Of a stretch of DNA of 64,000 bases, positions 1 through 8,479 are shown one piece after another. The position numbers were made by a program, and so were the translations under genes. The notes under the pieces were generated by a model. The model had not been told where the DNA came from. It made no database searches and saw only the letters and a program-made list of their open reading frames with translations. This stretch comes from Flavobacterium sp. (GTDB lineage Bacteria > Bacteroidota > Bacteroidia > Flavobacteriales > Flavobacteriaceae): contig JACMPO010000077.1 of assembly GCA_014377455.1 (NCBI GenBank), positions 62,001 through 126,000 of the forward strand, read 5' to 3'. The stretch's first letter is position 1, and every line of letters starts with the position of its first letter.

Positions 1-717
1 CATATGAATCAGAAAAAAGTTGCTTTTTATATGTTTTTAACTATTATTGGCGGTATGATTTTCGTTGGTTCTCAAGCTTGGGAATGGAAAAATTTTATTC
101 ACGGAGAATATGGGGCAATCGAAACAAAAGGTGGAAGCATATTACAATTTGTTGATGCAAAAGGAAAAAGAGTAGCTCTAGAAGAATTTGCCACAACAAC
201 TGTAGAACAAAGAGAGCAATTAACTCGAGGTAAAGGTCGTTGGTTTATGGAAGAAGGATCATTACCTACTTACTCAGTTAAACAAGTTTTAGATGGTTTT
301 AAAACACATCCAGAATTATTAGTTAGAACAGAAGTTATTAATGGAACTGAAACCCTAGCAACTGCAAAAGGTTTAAATTCAAATACTGCTTTAAATAGCA
401 GAAAACATAAATTTATCTTATCCAGAGCAGAATCTGAAGCCAGACTCGCAAATGCCACTTTAGTAGTTGAAGGTGCCAATTTACAACGTAACGAATATGG
501 AAGTAAATTGTTTGCAGATTTCTTTTTCTTTATTACAGGATTTCACGGATTTCACGTTTTTTCAGGAGTTATTATCAACATTATAATTTTTATAAATGTT
601 CTATTAGGAACCTATCAAAAACGTAGAAGTTATGAGATGATTGAAAAAGTTGGACTTTATTGGCATTTTGTTGATTTAGTTTGGGTTTTCGTATTTACAT
701 TTTTCTATTTAGTTTAA
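1..717 (+). CDS. Cytochrome c oxidase subunit III (5' end outside window)
   Basis: Membrane subunit III of the haem-copper terminal oxidase whose subunits I and II lie at 5.4-8.5 kb on the other strand. The reading frame is open to the first base (a His codon precedes the first ATG), and the visible part lacks the N-terminal helices of the family, so the ATG at position 4 is very likely internal. Visible are one helix near residues 8-28 containing GSQAWEW, a hydrophilic insert of roughly 130 residues, then two helices carrying the family signatures FHGFHVFSG and YWHFVDLVWVFVF before the stop. A long soluble loop in this subunit is, as I recall, usual in Bacteroidota. Subunit IV follows 19 bases downstream, so the two are co-transcribed. 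Confidence 0.93.
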   Translation, partial: HMNQKKVAFYMFLTIIGGMIFVGSQAWEWKNFIHGEYGAIETKGGSILQFVDAKGKRVALEEFATTTVEQREQLTRGKGRWFMEEGSLPTYSVKQVLDGFKTHPELLVRTEVINGTETLATAKGLNSNTALNSRKHKFILSRAESEARLANATLVVEGANLQRNEYGSKLFADFFFFITGFHGFHVFSGVIINIIIFINVLLGTYQKRRSYEMIEKVGLYWHFVDLVWVFVFTFFYLV

Positions 718-736
718 TCATAAGAAATTATATATT

Positions 737-1087
737 ATGGCACACGAACACGTTTCTAATTTAAAAAGAATCTGGATGGTATTTGGAATTCTTTCGATTG
801 TAACTACAGTCGAAGTTTTCTTAGGTATAATAAAACCAGAAATTTTACACATGACCGATTTTCTGGGCATGAACTTATTAAATTGGATCTTTATTATTCT
901 TACAGTTTTCAAAGCTTATTACATTGTATGGGCTTTTATGCACATGGAAGGCGAAGTAGTAGCTTTACGATGGATGGTTGTGGGAACTGCAATTTTCCTG
1001 ATTTTATATTTAATATTTATCCTTCTTACAGAGGGCCATTATATCTTTGGGGTTTTTAAAAATGCCACAATCAAATGGAATTTTTAA
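737..1087 (+). CDS. Cytochrome c oxidase subunit IV (small membrane subunit)
   Basis: A 116-residue protein with three predicted membrane helices (about residues 11-31, 46-71 and 78-99), fitting the prokaryotic cytochrome c oxidase subunit IV family (caa3/COX4_pro type). It starts MAHEHVSNLKRIW, with a short His-containing cytoplasmic start. It lies 19 bases after subunit III and ends 20 bases before a strong terminator hairpin (1107-1136), so it closes the oxidase III-IV transcription unit. The subunit is thought to stabilise the oxidase rather than take part in catalysis. The call rests on size, topology and position behind subunit III. Confidence 0.88.
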   Translation: MAHEHVSNLKRIWMVFGILSIVTTVEVFLGIIKPEILHMTDFLGMNLLNWIFIILTVFKAYYIVWAFMHMEGEVVALRWMVVGTAIFLILYLIFILLTEGHYIFGVFKNATIKWNF

Positions 1088-1106
1088 CATTATATTAATT
1101 CAATTG

Positions 1107-1136
1107 AAAGGTACGTATTACGTACCTTTTTTTTAT
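1107..1136 (+). terminator. Rho-independent terminator after oxidase III-IV genes
   Basis: A perfect 10-bp stem (AAAGGTACGT / ACGTACCTTT) with a 3-base loop at 1107-1129, followed by a run of T. It separates the oxidase subunit genes from the SCO-region operon. Confidence 0.9.
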
Positions 1137-1141
1137 TTTTG
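1134..1141 (+). promoter_or_regulatory. Putative -7 promoter box of the SCO-region operon
   Basis: TATTTTTG matches the Bacteroidota -7 consensus TAnnTTTG and lies 24 bases before the ATG at 1166, directly after the terminator. No TTG was found at the usual -33 distance; the nearest is about 27 bases upstream, so the box is only moderately supported. Confidence 0.5.
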
Positions 1142-1165
1142 CATCATCAAATTACTTCGTTTTAA

Positions 1166-1816
1166 ATGAAAAAAAATATTGTTCTTTTTGTACTTTTTAT
1201 ACTTCCAATTGTAGCCTATTTATTTTTCGCTTCGGGTGTAAATAGCTTTGCAAAACTCCCAACTCTAACTAAATCCTTACCTGAAATTTCAAATTTTAAA
1301 ACTGATGATGGCAAAATCACTTCGTTAAAAAATAAAATTACTATTCTTGGTTTTGGTGGTACTATTTTACATAAAGGAAATTTCTTTAATCTTTATGAAA
1401 AAATTTATGCTAAAAACAAAGATTTTAAGGATTTTCAAATTGTATTTATTTGTCCAGAAGGAACTCAAAGTAAAGTTGAAGATCTGAAAAATGATTTGAA
1501 AAAACTGGGAGATTTAAAAGGTTGGCATTTTGTTTTCGGTGAGCCGTCTGCGATAAATGAATTTCACAATAAAATGAAGTTAGTAAGTACTTTAGATGCA
1601 AATTCTGGGACTGAAACTGTTTTTATTATAGATAAAAAATTAAATCTTAGAGGTAGAAAAGGTAAAAGTGTAAAAGGTGATGTAGAATATCGAGAAGGAT
1701 ATAATACTAAGATGGTTTCTGAACTTCACAACGAAATGACTGATGATGTAAAAGTTATACTCGCCGAGTACCGATTAGCCTTAAAAAGAAATCATAATGC
1801 AACAAGACAAATATAA
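1166..1816 (+). CDS. SCO-like thioredoxin-fold protein lacking copper ligands
   Basis: A 216-residue protein with an N-terminal membrane helix (about residues 4-24) and an extracytoplasmic domain. It looks like a divergent relative of the SCO protein encoded next door: both share a G-WHF-x-GD/E segment, a late FIIDK/ALVDK strand with following basic residues, and a C-terminal amphipathic helix. The CxxxC of SCO is absent; the equivalent stretch after the first strand reads GGTILHKGNFFN, and the only cysteine is in FICPEG. It cannot therefore bind copper or exchange disulphides in the SCO manner. It begins after a terminator and ends 5 bases before the SCO gene, so the two are co-expressed. 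A structural or partner role in oxidase CuA assembly is inference. Confidence 0.65.
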   Translation: MKKNIVLFVLFILPIVAYLFFASGVNSFAKLPTLTKSLPEISNFKTDDGKITSLKNKITILGFGGTILHKGNFFNLYEKIYAKNKDFKDFQIVFICPEGTQSKVEDLKNDLKKLGDLKGWHFVFGEPSAINEFHNKMKLVSTLDANSGTETVFIIDKKLNLRGRKGKSVKGDVEYREGYNTKMVSELHNEMTDDVKVILAEYRLALKRNHNATRQI

Positions 1817-1821
1817 AACGT

Positions 1822-2502
1822 ATGAAAAATAAGTCATACATAGGAATTTCGTTTATTATTTTGATTTTTGGAATTATTTTTATTCCCAGAATTATCACAA
1901 GACTAAAAGACGGAACAGTTACCCAAAATGATCGAATGAGTGCTGGCAATGGAACAAATATTTCCAAAACTTTAGTAACTATCGGACAGGTTCCTCAGTT
2001 TGAATTAACAGATCAAAATAATAATAAAATTACTGATAAAGATTATTTAGGTAAAGTATATGTTGTGGAATTTTTCTTTTCAACATGTCCGTCTATTTGC
2101 CCTGTGATGAATAGAAATATGATCGCAATACAAAAAGAATTTGCTTCAAATAAAAATTTTGGAATTGCATCTATTACAATTAATCCAGATACCGATACTC
2201 CCGAAGTTTTAAAAAAACATGCAATCGGTATTGGAGCTGTCAATCCAAATTGGCATTTTCTTACTGGTGATAAACAATATACGTTGGATTTAGCTAGCAA
2301 AGGATTTAATCTATATGCTGCAAAAAATGACAAAATTAATGGTGGTTTTCAACATTCAGGTTTTTTTGCTCTAGTAGATAAAAATGGTAAAATAACTAGT
2401 AGAAAAGATAAATTTAATAATCCGTTAATTTATTATAATGGATTGGATAAAAATGACATTGATAAATTAAAAGAAGATATAAAAATTTTATTAGACGAAT
2501 AA
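1822..2502 (+). CDS. SCO1/SenC family copper chaperone for cytochrome oxidase
   Basis: A 226-residue membrane-anchored thioredoxin-fold protein. After an N-terminal helix (about 6-24) the SCO domain carries the copper-binding CxxxC (Cys89 and Cys93 in STCPSICP) and the distal His178 in FQHSGFFALVD, the three classic SCO copper ligands. SCO proteins deliver copper to, or reduce, the CuA centre of oxidase subunit II (coxB, 7290-8459 here). It sits between a cysteine-free paralogue (5 bases upstream) and a DUF420 protein (2 bases downstream), a tight operon next to the oxidase genes, which supports an oxidase-assembly role. Confidence 0.93.
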   Translation: MKNKSYIGISFIILIFGIIFIPRIITRLKDGTVTQNDRMSAGNGTNISKTLVTIGQVPQFELTDQNNNKITDKDYLGKVYVVEFFFSTCPSICPVMNRNMIAIQKEFASNKNFGIASITINPDTDTPEVLKKHAIGIGAVNPNWHFLTGDKQYTLDLASKGFNLYAAKNDKINGGFQHSGFFALVDKNGKITSRKDKFNNPLIYYNGLDKNDIDKLKEDIKILLDE

Positions 2503-2504
2503 AA

Positions 2505-3089
2505 ATGGAAAATACCACAATAGAGACTAAACTTAAAACTCCAATAATTTTTGTTTCAATACTAATTCCAGTAGCGGTTGCTTTGCTTTTTAGTATTAGA
2601 CTTAAAGATTTTGGTATTATCATAGAACCATTATCATTTTTACCCCCAATTTATGCGTCCATTAATGCTTTAACTGCCTTATTGCTTATTGCTGGAGTAT
2701 TGTCTATCAAAAATAAAAATAAAGCACTTCACCAAAAATTAATGACTAGTGCCATTGCGTGTTCGGTAGTATTTTTAGTGATGTATGTTGCCTATCATAT
2801 GTCAGCAGAAGCAACAATCTTTGGTGATATTAATCATAATGGAGTCTTAGAAATAGCTGAAAAGAACTCAGTTTCATCGTTGCGTATCATTTATCTACTA
2901 CTTTTAATATCTCATATTTCGTTATCAATAATTATAATTCCTTTTGTATTATTTACCTATTCTAGAGCTTTATCAGAGGATTTTATTCGTCATAAAAAAT
3001 TAGCTCGAATTACATTTCCAATGTGGTTATACGTTGCTGTCACTGGTGTAATTGTGTACTTAATGATTTCACCTTATTATGCAAATTAA
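2505..3089 (+). CDS. DUF420 family membrane protein
   Basis: A 194-residue protein with five likely membrane helices (about 15-32, 44-63, 80-98, 126-148 and 168-190). It has the DUF420 pattern: H in HQKLMTSA, YVAYHMS after helix three, and H-K-LARITFPMWLYVAVTGV near the C-terminus. DUF420 proteins are repeatedly found beside SCO and haem-copper oxidase genes; their function is not established, with oxidase assembly or haem/copper handling suspected. It starts 2 bases after the SCO stop and overlaps the next gene by 11 bases, indicating translational coupling. Confidence 0.85.
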   Translation: MENTTIETKLKTPIIFVSILIPVAVALLFSIRLKDFGIIIEPLSFLPPIYASINALTALLLIAGVLSIKNKNKALHQKLMTSAIACSVVFLVMYVAYHMSAEATIFGDINHNGVLEIAEKNSVSSLRIIYLLLLISHISLSIIIIPFVLFTYSRALSEDFIRHKKLARITFPMWLYVAVTGVIVYLMISPYYAN

Positions 3090-3357
3090 AAATATATTTG
3101 TTTCAAATAAAGAAAAACTTTCAATTGATAAGATTAGACATTCTGTCTATTTTGTACTATTATTTTTTTTAGTATCAATTTCTTCGAGTTCGCAGTGTTC
3201 TATGTGCAGAGCTTCATTAGAGAGTGAAGGAAATGTTACAAAAGCAGAAGCAGTAAATGACGGAATTGTATATTTAATGGTAATTCCTTATGTATTGGTG
3301 GGAGTTGTAGGATTTTTAATTTATAGAATGTTTCGTAAAAAACCTAATGTATCATAG
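3079..3357 (+). CDS. Small membrane protein with extracytoplasmic CxxC
   Basis: A 92-residue protein with no family I can name. It has an N-terminal hydrophobic segment (about 26-38, signal-like), then a short loop with QCSMCRASLE, then one membrane helix (about 62-82) ending in a basic RMFRKK tail, a topology that puts the CxxC outside the cytoplasm. It overlaps the end of the DUF420 gene by 11 bases and closes the SCO operon. The thiol pair and the neighbourhood suggest a small copper- or redox-handling factor for the oxidase, but this is inference. The start is the first ATG in frame; a later start would remove the signal-like helix. Confidence 0.75.
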   Translation: MQIKNIFVSNKEKLSIDKIRHSVYFVLLFFLVSISSSSQCSMCRASLESEGNVTKAEAVNDGIVYLMVIPYVLVGVVGFLIYRMFRKKPNVS

Positions 3358-3366
3358 CTATATTTT

Positions 3367-4290
3367 CTATTTCAAAAATTCAAAATTTCTTTTTAACCCC
3401 TCTATTTTAGTTCTTTTTATTGCTGAATCTTTAAATGAATTTTTAAATACGTCTTCGGTAATTTCAATCCAATCTTTTTTTGAAAAAGATAAAATTTCTG
3501 GTTTAGTATTAAATAAAGGTTCGTTGTGCGGTTTTGAAAACTTATTCCAAGGGCAAACATCTTGGCAAACATCGCAACCAAAAGCCCAATCATCAAATTT
3601 TCCTTTCATCTCAATAGGAATATTTTCTTTAAGTTCTATTGTAAAATAGGAAATACATTTACTCCCATCAACTTGATACGGTGCAATAATTGCTTCTGTA
3701 GGGCAAGAATCGATACAAGCGGTGCATGAACCACAATGATCACTTGTGGGACTGTCATAATCCAAATCTAAATCGATTATAAGCTCCGCAATAAAGTAAA
3801 AGGAACCTACTTTTTGAGTAATCAAATTACTATTTTTTCCAATCCAGCCAAGACCACTTTTTGCGGCCCAAGCTTTTTCTAACACAGGTGCCGAATCGAC
3901 AAAAACTCTTCCATTAACATCACCAATATCATTTTGAAGAGAGCTGAGTAGTTCTTTTAATTTATCTTTTATTACCAAATGATAATCATTCCCATAAGCA
4001 TACTTAGAAATTTTGAAAGAGCCTAATGGTTGAAATTCTGATGGATAATAATTAAACAATAATGAAATAACGCTTTTCGCATCGTCCACTAAGAGCTTTG
4101 GATTTAATCTTTTGTCAAAATTATTTTCCATATAATGCATGGTTCCGTGTTGATTTTTGGACAACCAATTTTCAATTCTTGGTGCCTCATCTTCCAGAAA
4201 ACCTGCCTTAGAAATCCCACACGAAATAAAACCAAGCCTTTTTGCCTCAGATTTAATAAACGTGCTATATTTAGATTTACTGTTTATCAA
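3367..4290 (-). CDS. queG: Epoxyqueuosine reductase QueG
   Basis: A 307-residue cytoplasmic enzyme catalysing the last step of queuosine tRNA-modification synthesis, reducing epoxyqueuosine to queuosine using cobalamin and two 4Fe-4S clusters. Both ferredoxin-like cluster motifs are present: [16 protein letters not shown] near residue 190 and [13 protein letters not shown] near residue 240. The N-terminal half has the expected conserved region ([26 protein letters not shown]). Length is normal for the short form without the C-terminal HEAT repeats. It starts 8 bases after the ruvB stop, so the two form an operon. The 10-base gap to the convergent CxxC gene leaves no room for a separate terminator. 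Confidence 0.95.
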   Translation of the reverse strand: MINSKSKYSTFIKSEAKRLGFISCGISKAGFLEDEAPRIENWLSKNQHGTMHYMENNFDKRLNPKLLVDDAKSVISLLFNYYPSEFQPLGSFKISKYAYGNDYHLVIKDKLKELLSSLQNDIGDVNGRVFVDSAPVLEKAWAAKSGLGWIGKNSNLITQKVGSFYFIAELIIDLDLDYDSPTSDHCGSCTACIDSCPTEAIIAPYQVDGSKCISYFTIELKENIPIEMKGKFDDWAFGCDVCQDVCPWNKFSKPHNEPLFNTKPEILSFSKKDWIEITEDVFKNSFKDSAIKRTKIEGLKRNFEFLK

Positions 4291-4298
4291 ATTACATG

Positions 4299-5321
4299 TT
4301 AAAATAAACCACCTTGTATATTTAATTTAATTTTACCAAGATGTGTGTATGCTTTTTCTGTTACTTCTCTACCTCTTGGAGTTCTCATAATAAAACCTTC
4401 TTGAATTAAAAAAGGTTCATACACTTCTTCAATAGTTTCAGCACTTTCTGATACTGCTGTTGCAAGTGTTGATAAACCAACTGGTCCACCTTTGAATTTA
4501 TCAATAATTGTATGCAAGATTTTATTGTCCATTTCATCTAAACCATGTGCATCAACATTTAATGCCTTTAATGAAAAACGAGCAATTTCGATATCAATTT
4601 TTCCATTCCCTTTTATTTGAGCAAAATCACGAACACGTCTTAATAATGCATTTGCAATTCTGGGTGTTCCTCTACTTCTGCCGGCAATTTCAATTGCAGC
4701 TTCCATTGTAATTGGCATTTTTAAGATTGTTGCACTTCGCTGTACAATTGTTGTTAAAAGTTCGGTATTATAATATTGCAGTCTACTTTGAATTCCGAAA
4801 CGCGCTCTCATTGGAGCAGTTAATAAACCCGAACGAGTTGTTGCACCAACTAATGTAAAAGGATTTAGATTTATTTGAACTGTTCTGGCATTTGGTCCAG
4901 ATTCAATCATAATATCTATTTTATAATCTTCCATAGCAGAATATAAATACTCTTCTACAATGGGACTTAAACGATGAATTTCATCAATAAAAAGAACATC
5001 TCGTTCCTCAAGATTTGTAAGTAAACCAGCGAGATCTCCAGGTTTATCTAAAACAGGACCTGACGTAATTTTAATGCCAACGCCAAGCTCACTAGCTAGA
5101 ATATTAGCTAAAGTAGTTTTACCTAAACCTGGAGGACCATGAAACAAGGTGTGATCAAGCGCTTCATTTCGTTGATTTGCTGCTTCGACAAAGACTTTCA
5201 AATTATCTAAAATTTGTTCTTGTCCAGTGAAATCATCAAAAGAAAGCGGTCGCAATTTTTTCTCAACATCTAAATCGTCAGTATTGAAATTGATATTTGT
5301 TGGGTCTAAATTTTCATTCAT
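4299..5321 (-). CDS. ruvB: Holliday junction branch migration helicase RuvB
   Basis: A 340-residue AAA+ motor of the RuvABC branch-migration complex. Visible are Walker A ([12 protein letters not shown]), Walker B (LFIDEIHRL), sensor 1 (LVGATTRSG), the arginine finger region ([10 protein letters not shown]), sensor 2 ([15 protein letters not shown]) and the C-terminal winged helix ([11 protein letters not shown]...[17 protein letters not shown]). I chose the start MNENLDPTN rather than an upstream in-frame ATG six codons earlier because it gives the family length. A perfect TATATTTG promoter box ends 4 bases before this ATG, suggesting a leaderless message, which would leave the upstream ATG outside the transcript. 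Confidence 0.96.
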   Translation of the reverse strand: MNENLDPTNINFNTDDLDVEKKLRPLSFDDFTGQEQILDNLKVFVEAANQRNEALDHTLFHGPPGLGKTTLANILASELGVGIKITSGPVLDKPGDLAGLLTNLEERDVLFIDEIHRLSPIVEEYLYSAMEDYKIDIMIESGPNARTVQINLNPFTLVGATTRSGLLTAPMRARFGIQSRLQYYNTELLTTIVQRSATILKMPITMEAAIEIAGRSRGTPRIANALLRRVRDFAQIKGNGKIDIEIARFSLKALNVDAHGLDEMDNKILHTIIDKFKGGPVGLSTLATAVSESAETIEEVYEPFLIQEGFIMRTPRGREVTEKAYTHLGKIKLNIQGGLF

Positions 5322-5325
5322 TTTA

Positions 5326-5333
5326 CAAATATA
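5326..5333 (-). promoter_or_regulatory. Putative -7 box of ruvB, 4 bases from the start codon
   Basis: On the minus strand TATATTTG matches TAnnTTTG exactly and ends 4 bases before the ruvB ATG. No TTG at the usual -33 distance is seen; that region is occupied by the terminator hairpin of the preceding operon. Confidence 0.5.
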
Positions 5334-5356
5334 AAGCAAAGTTGGTTATAAAATAA

Positions 5357-5383
5357 AAATGCCTTTTGAAACAAAAGGCATTT
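5357..5383 (-). terminator. Terminator of the act-cox operon
   Basis: A perfect 12-bp inverted repeat (AAATGCCTTTTG / CAAAAGGCATTT) with a 3-base loop, located 20 bases after the coxA stop codon and followed on the minus strand by a T-rich stretch. It separates the respiratory operon from ruvB-queG. Confidence 0.88.
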
Positions 5384-5402
5384 AAACAAAATAATATTTA
5401 TA

Positions 5403-7259
5403 TTAATGATGTAGTACTTCTTCACCTTCCATCAAAGGAACGTTTTGTGGCACAAAATCCTCTTCGTGACCTGGTTTACTGTAATCATAAGGCCACCTGT
5501 GTACCTCAGGAATCTCTCCAGGCCAGTTTCCGTGTATATGTTCAATTGGAGCAGTCCACTCTAAAGTATTTGATTTCCAAGGATTTTGTACAGTTTTTTC
5601 ACCATAAAATATGCTGTAAAAGAAATTCCATAAGAAAACCAATTGAAAAGCACCACCTACTAATGCAAAAACAGTAATAATAACATTTACATCAGCAAGG
5701 TCGTCAAATAATGGGAAATTTGTATTTGTATAATAACGTCTTGGTAAACCTGCCATACCAATAAAATGCATTGGGAAAAAGACACCATACGCACAAATTG
5801 CAGTTACCCAAAAGTGAATATAGCCTAAATTTTTATTTAACATTCTTCCAAACATTTTTGGATACCAGTGATATATTCCAGCAAACATTCCGTAAAGAGC
5901 AGAAATACCCATAACTAAGTGGAAATGTGCTACAACAAAATAAGTATCGTGTACGTTTATATCTAAAGTACTATCACCTAAAATTATTCCTGTTAAACCA
6001 CCAGTAATAAACGTTGAAACTAAACCAATTGAGAATAACATTGCAGGATTTAATTGTAAGTTACCTTTCCATAAAGTAGTTATATAATTAAAAGCTTTCA
6101 CTGCAGATGGAATAGCAATTAACAAGGTAGTAAAAGTAAATACCGACCCCAAAAACGGATTCATTCCAGAAATAAACATATGGTGTCCCCAAACTATAGT
6201 AGATAAAAATGCAATGGCCAATATCGACATGATCATCGCTCTATATCCAAAGATAGGCTTACGAGAGTTAGTAGCTATTACCTCAGATGTAATACCAAGT
6301 GCTGGCAAAAGAACTATATAAACCTCTGGATGTCCTAAAAACCAGAATAAATGTTCAAATAAAACAGGAGAACCTCCTTGATAATTTAATACTTCTCCAG
6401 CAATATAAATATCAGATAAGAAAAATGAAGTGCCAAAACTTCTATCCATTATCAACATAAGAGCAGCCGATAACAATACTGGAAAAGAAACAACCCCAAT
6501 AATTGCAGTTACAAAAAATGCCCAGATTGTTAATGGCATTCTTGTCATCGACATTCCTTTAGTACGTAAATTGATAACAGTTACAATGTAATTTAAAGAT
6601 CCCATTAAAGAAGATGCAATAAAAATTGCCATAGAAGTCAACCACAAAGTCATTCCCAAACCTGAACCTGAAATTGCCTGAGGTAATGCACTTAATGGTG
6701 GATAAATTGTCCAACCTGCTGATGCTGGTCCAGATTCAATAAAGAGTGAACTTACCATTACTACACTTGAAGTGAAAAATAACCAATAAGAAACCATATT
6801 TAAAAATCCAGAAGCCATATCACGGGCTCCTAATTGAAGCGGTATAAGTAAATTACTGAAGGTTCCACTCAAAGCAGCAGTCAGTACAAAAAATACCATT
6901 ATTGTACCATGAATTGTGATTAACGAAAGATAAGTTTCGTTTGTCATGACTCCTCCTGGAGCATGTTTTTCTCCAAGAAAGAAACTAAAAACTTTAAATG
7001 ATTGTTCTGGCCATGCTAATTGCATTCTAAAAAGCATTGACATTCCAACACCAATAACACCCATAATAATACCAGAAATAAGGTATTGTTTAGCAATCAT
7101 TTTATGATCTATACTAAAAATATATTTAGTTATAAAAGTATCTTTGTGGTGATGTTCGTGATGATCATTATCATGACTATCGTTGGAATGGCTGTCATGC
7201 ATACCAGACAACGAATGATCGTTAATATTAATTGCTGCAGTATATTGATCTTGTCTCAT
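5403..7259 (-). CDS. coxA: Cytochrome c oxidase subunit I
   Basis: The 618-residue catalytic subunit, with haem a, the haem a3-CuB oxygen-reduction site and proton channels. It has the A1-type signature GHPEVYIVLLPA with its Glu and the cross-linked Tyr, the CuB pair in WGHHMF, and the haem-ligand segment FVVAHFHLVMG. Twelve or more membrane helices fit the hydropathy. The first ~45 residues before FITKYIFSIDHK are unusually rich in His, Asp and Ser (11 His between residues 15 and 38). The start is the first ATG; a second Met at residue 20 would shorten this tail but keep most His. It is the last gene of the act-cox operon, with coxB 30 bases upstream and a terminator behind it. Confidence 0.97.
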   Translation of the reverse strand: MRQDQYTAAININDHSLSGMHDSHSNDSHDNDHHEHHHKDTFITKYIFSIDHKMIAKQYLISGIIMGVIGVGMSMLFRMQLAWPEQSFKVFSFFLGEKHAPGGVMTNETYLSLITIHGTIMVFFVLTAALSGTFSNLLIPLQLGARDMASGFLNMVSYWLFFTSSVVMVSSLFIESGPASAGWTIYPPLSALPQAISGSGLGMTLWLTSMAIFIASSLMGSLNYIVTVINLRTKGMSMTRMPLTIWAFFVTAIIGVVSFPVLLSAALMLIMDRSFGTSFFLSDIYIAGEVLNYQGGSPVLFEHLFWFLGHPEVYIVLLPALGITSEVIATNSRKPIFGYRAMIMSILAIAFLSTIVWGHHMFISGMNPFLGSVFTFTTLLIAIPSAVKAFNYITTLWKGNLQLNPAMLFSIGLVSTFITGGLTGIILGDSTLDINVHDTYFVVAHFHLVMGISALYGMFAGIYHWYPKMFGRMLNKNLGYIHFWVTAICAYGVFFPMHFIGMAGLPRRYYTNTNFPLFDDLADVNVIITVFALVGGAFQLVFLWNFFYSIFYGEKTVQNPWKSNTLEWTAPIEHIHGNWPGEIPEVHRWPYDYSKPGHEEDFVPQNVPLMEGEEVLHH

Positions 7260-7289
7260 AACAAAAAGTATAATATATATTTTACAAAA

Positions 7290-8459
7290 TTATTTCATTA
7301 CAACGGTTTGTGCAACAATAGTTGCTTTTTTAACTGATGTTGAATCTTTTTTAATTGCTCCATTTTTGGTTTCTTCTGCCTCAAGGGTTTCAGCTTTTAC
7401 AGATGAAACAATAGTTTTTTTATCACGCAACCATTTTTTGTAATCTTCTGGCGTATCTACTACAATCTTCATTTGCATATTGTAATGGGAAGCACCACAA
7501 ATTTTGTTACACAACAACAAAAAGTCAAATGTGTAAGGATCTAAACCTGCTTTTCCATCGGCTATAAGTTCAACACTTTTTTTGGAACGAATATCATTAA
7601 TATTAGCAACTTTTTCGATCATGTCTTCAGTATCTCTCATTTCAGCAGTTGTTATATCTGGAGTAAAAGCAAATTGGGTTACCATACCAGGAACACAATT
7701 CATTTGAGCTCTGAAATGAGGCATATATGCTGAATGTAAAACATCTTGAGAACGCATTTTAAATAAAATCTTCTTTCCTTTTGGAATGTGAATTTCATCA
7801 GCAATAAAATCATCTTGTGCATTTGGATCTGCAACATCAACTCCCAATGAATTAACACCTTCTATATAACGAACGTTAGCTTTTCCCAAAACTCTGTCAT
7901 TACCTGCGTATCGAGCTGTCCATTTAAACTGCTGTGCATACAGTTCAATTACTAAAGGTTTGTCTTCTTTTTCGTTAACGAACATTATGTCTGTCCAAGC
8001 GTATAATCCGTAAAAAATCAAAACTGCAAGTACAACTGCTGGGATTGAAGACCAAATAAATTCTAACTTATTGTTATCTGCAAAATAGGTTGCCTTATTT
8101 CCAGTTTTCCCTCTGTATTTATATGAAAAATAATATAGTAAAGCTTGTGTCACGGTTTGTACAAAGAAAATCATCATCATGGAAATCCACATCAACTGAT
8201 CGATATCTTTACCGTGCACTGATGCTGAACCACCAATTAATGGAAATTTTCCATAATTAAGAATGCAATATATTGTAATGGCATAAATAAAAACGAGGAA
8301 ACCAAACATTAGGTAACCATTTATTTTATTGTCTTTATCGTCTGCAATTTGAGAACTATTAGTGGTTTTTCCCACCTGAGTTAAATCGAAAATTTTAGTT
8401 AATTGCCATATGGCAACTGATAGTAAAACTAAAACAATAAGTACTAATAGACTTGTCAT
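7290..8459 (-). CDS. coxB: Cytochrome c oxidase subunit II (CuA)
   Basis: A 389-residue subunit that accepts electrons at the binuclear CuA centre. The N-terminal part carries three hydrophobic helices (about 1-18, 48-68 and 90-112), one more than the usual two, and a fourth near 138-156. The C-terminal cupredoxin domain holds the CuA ligands: His in LHSAYMPHF, then CNKICGASHYNM (C-x3-C-x3-H-x2-M). No cytochrome c domain is fused to its C-terminus, so electrons must arrive from a separate carrier or directly from ACIII. It lies between actF (20 bases upstream) and coxA. The last ~45 residues are a Lys/Glu/Thr-rich tail. Confidence 0.96.
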   Translation of the reverse strand: MTSLLVLIVLVLLSVAIWQLTKIFDLTQVGKTTNSSQIADDKDNKINGYLMFGFLVFIYAITIYCILNYGKFPLIGGSASVHGKDIDQLMWISMMMIFFVQTVTQALLYYFSYKYRGKTGNKATYFADNNKLEFIWSSIPAVVLAVLIFYGLYAWTDIMFVNEKEDKPLVIELYAQQFKWTARYAGNDRVLGKANVRYIEGVNSLGVDVADPNAQDDFIADEIHIPKGKKILFKMRSQDVLHSAYMPHFRAQMNCVPGMVTQFAFTPDITTAEMRDTEDMIEKVANINDIRSKKSVELIADGKAGLDPYTFDFLLLCNKICGASHYNMQMKIVVDTPEDYKKWLRDKKTIVSSVKAETLEAEETKNGAIKKDSTSVKKATIVAQTVVMK

Positions 8460-8479
8460 TTGTTTTTTGCTTTTAAATA

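Noticed and set aside
3347..3649. Plus-strand frame of 100 codons
   Set aside because: It is antisense to the C-terminal half of queG, whose iron-sulphur motifs are clear on the other strand.
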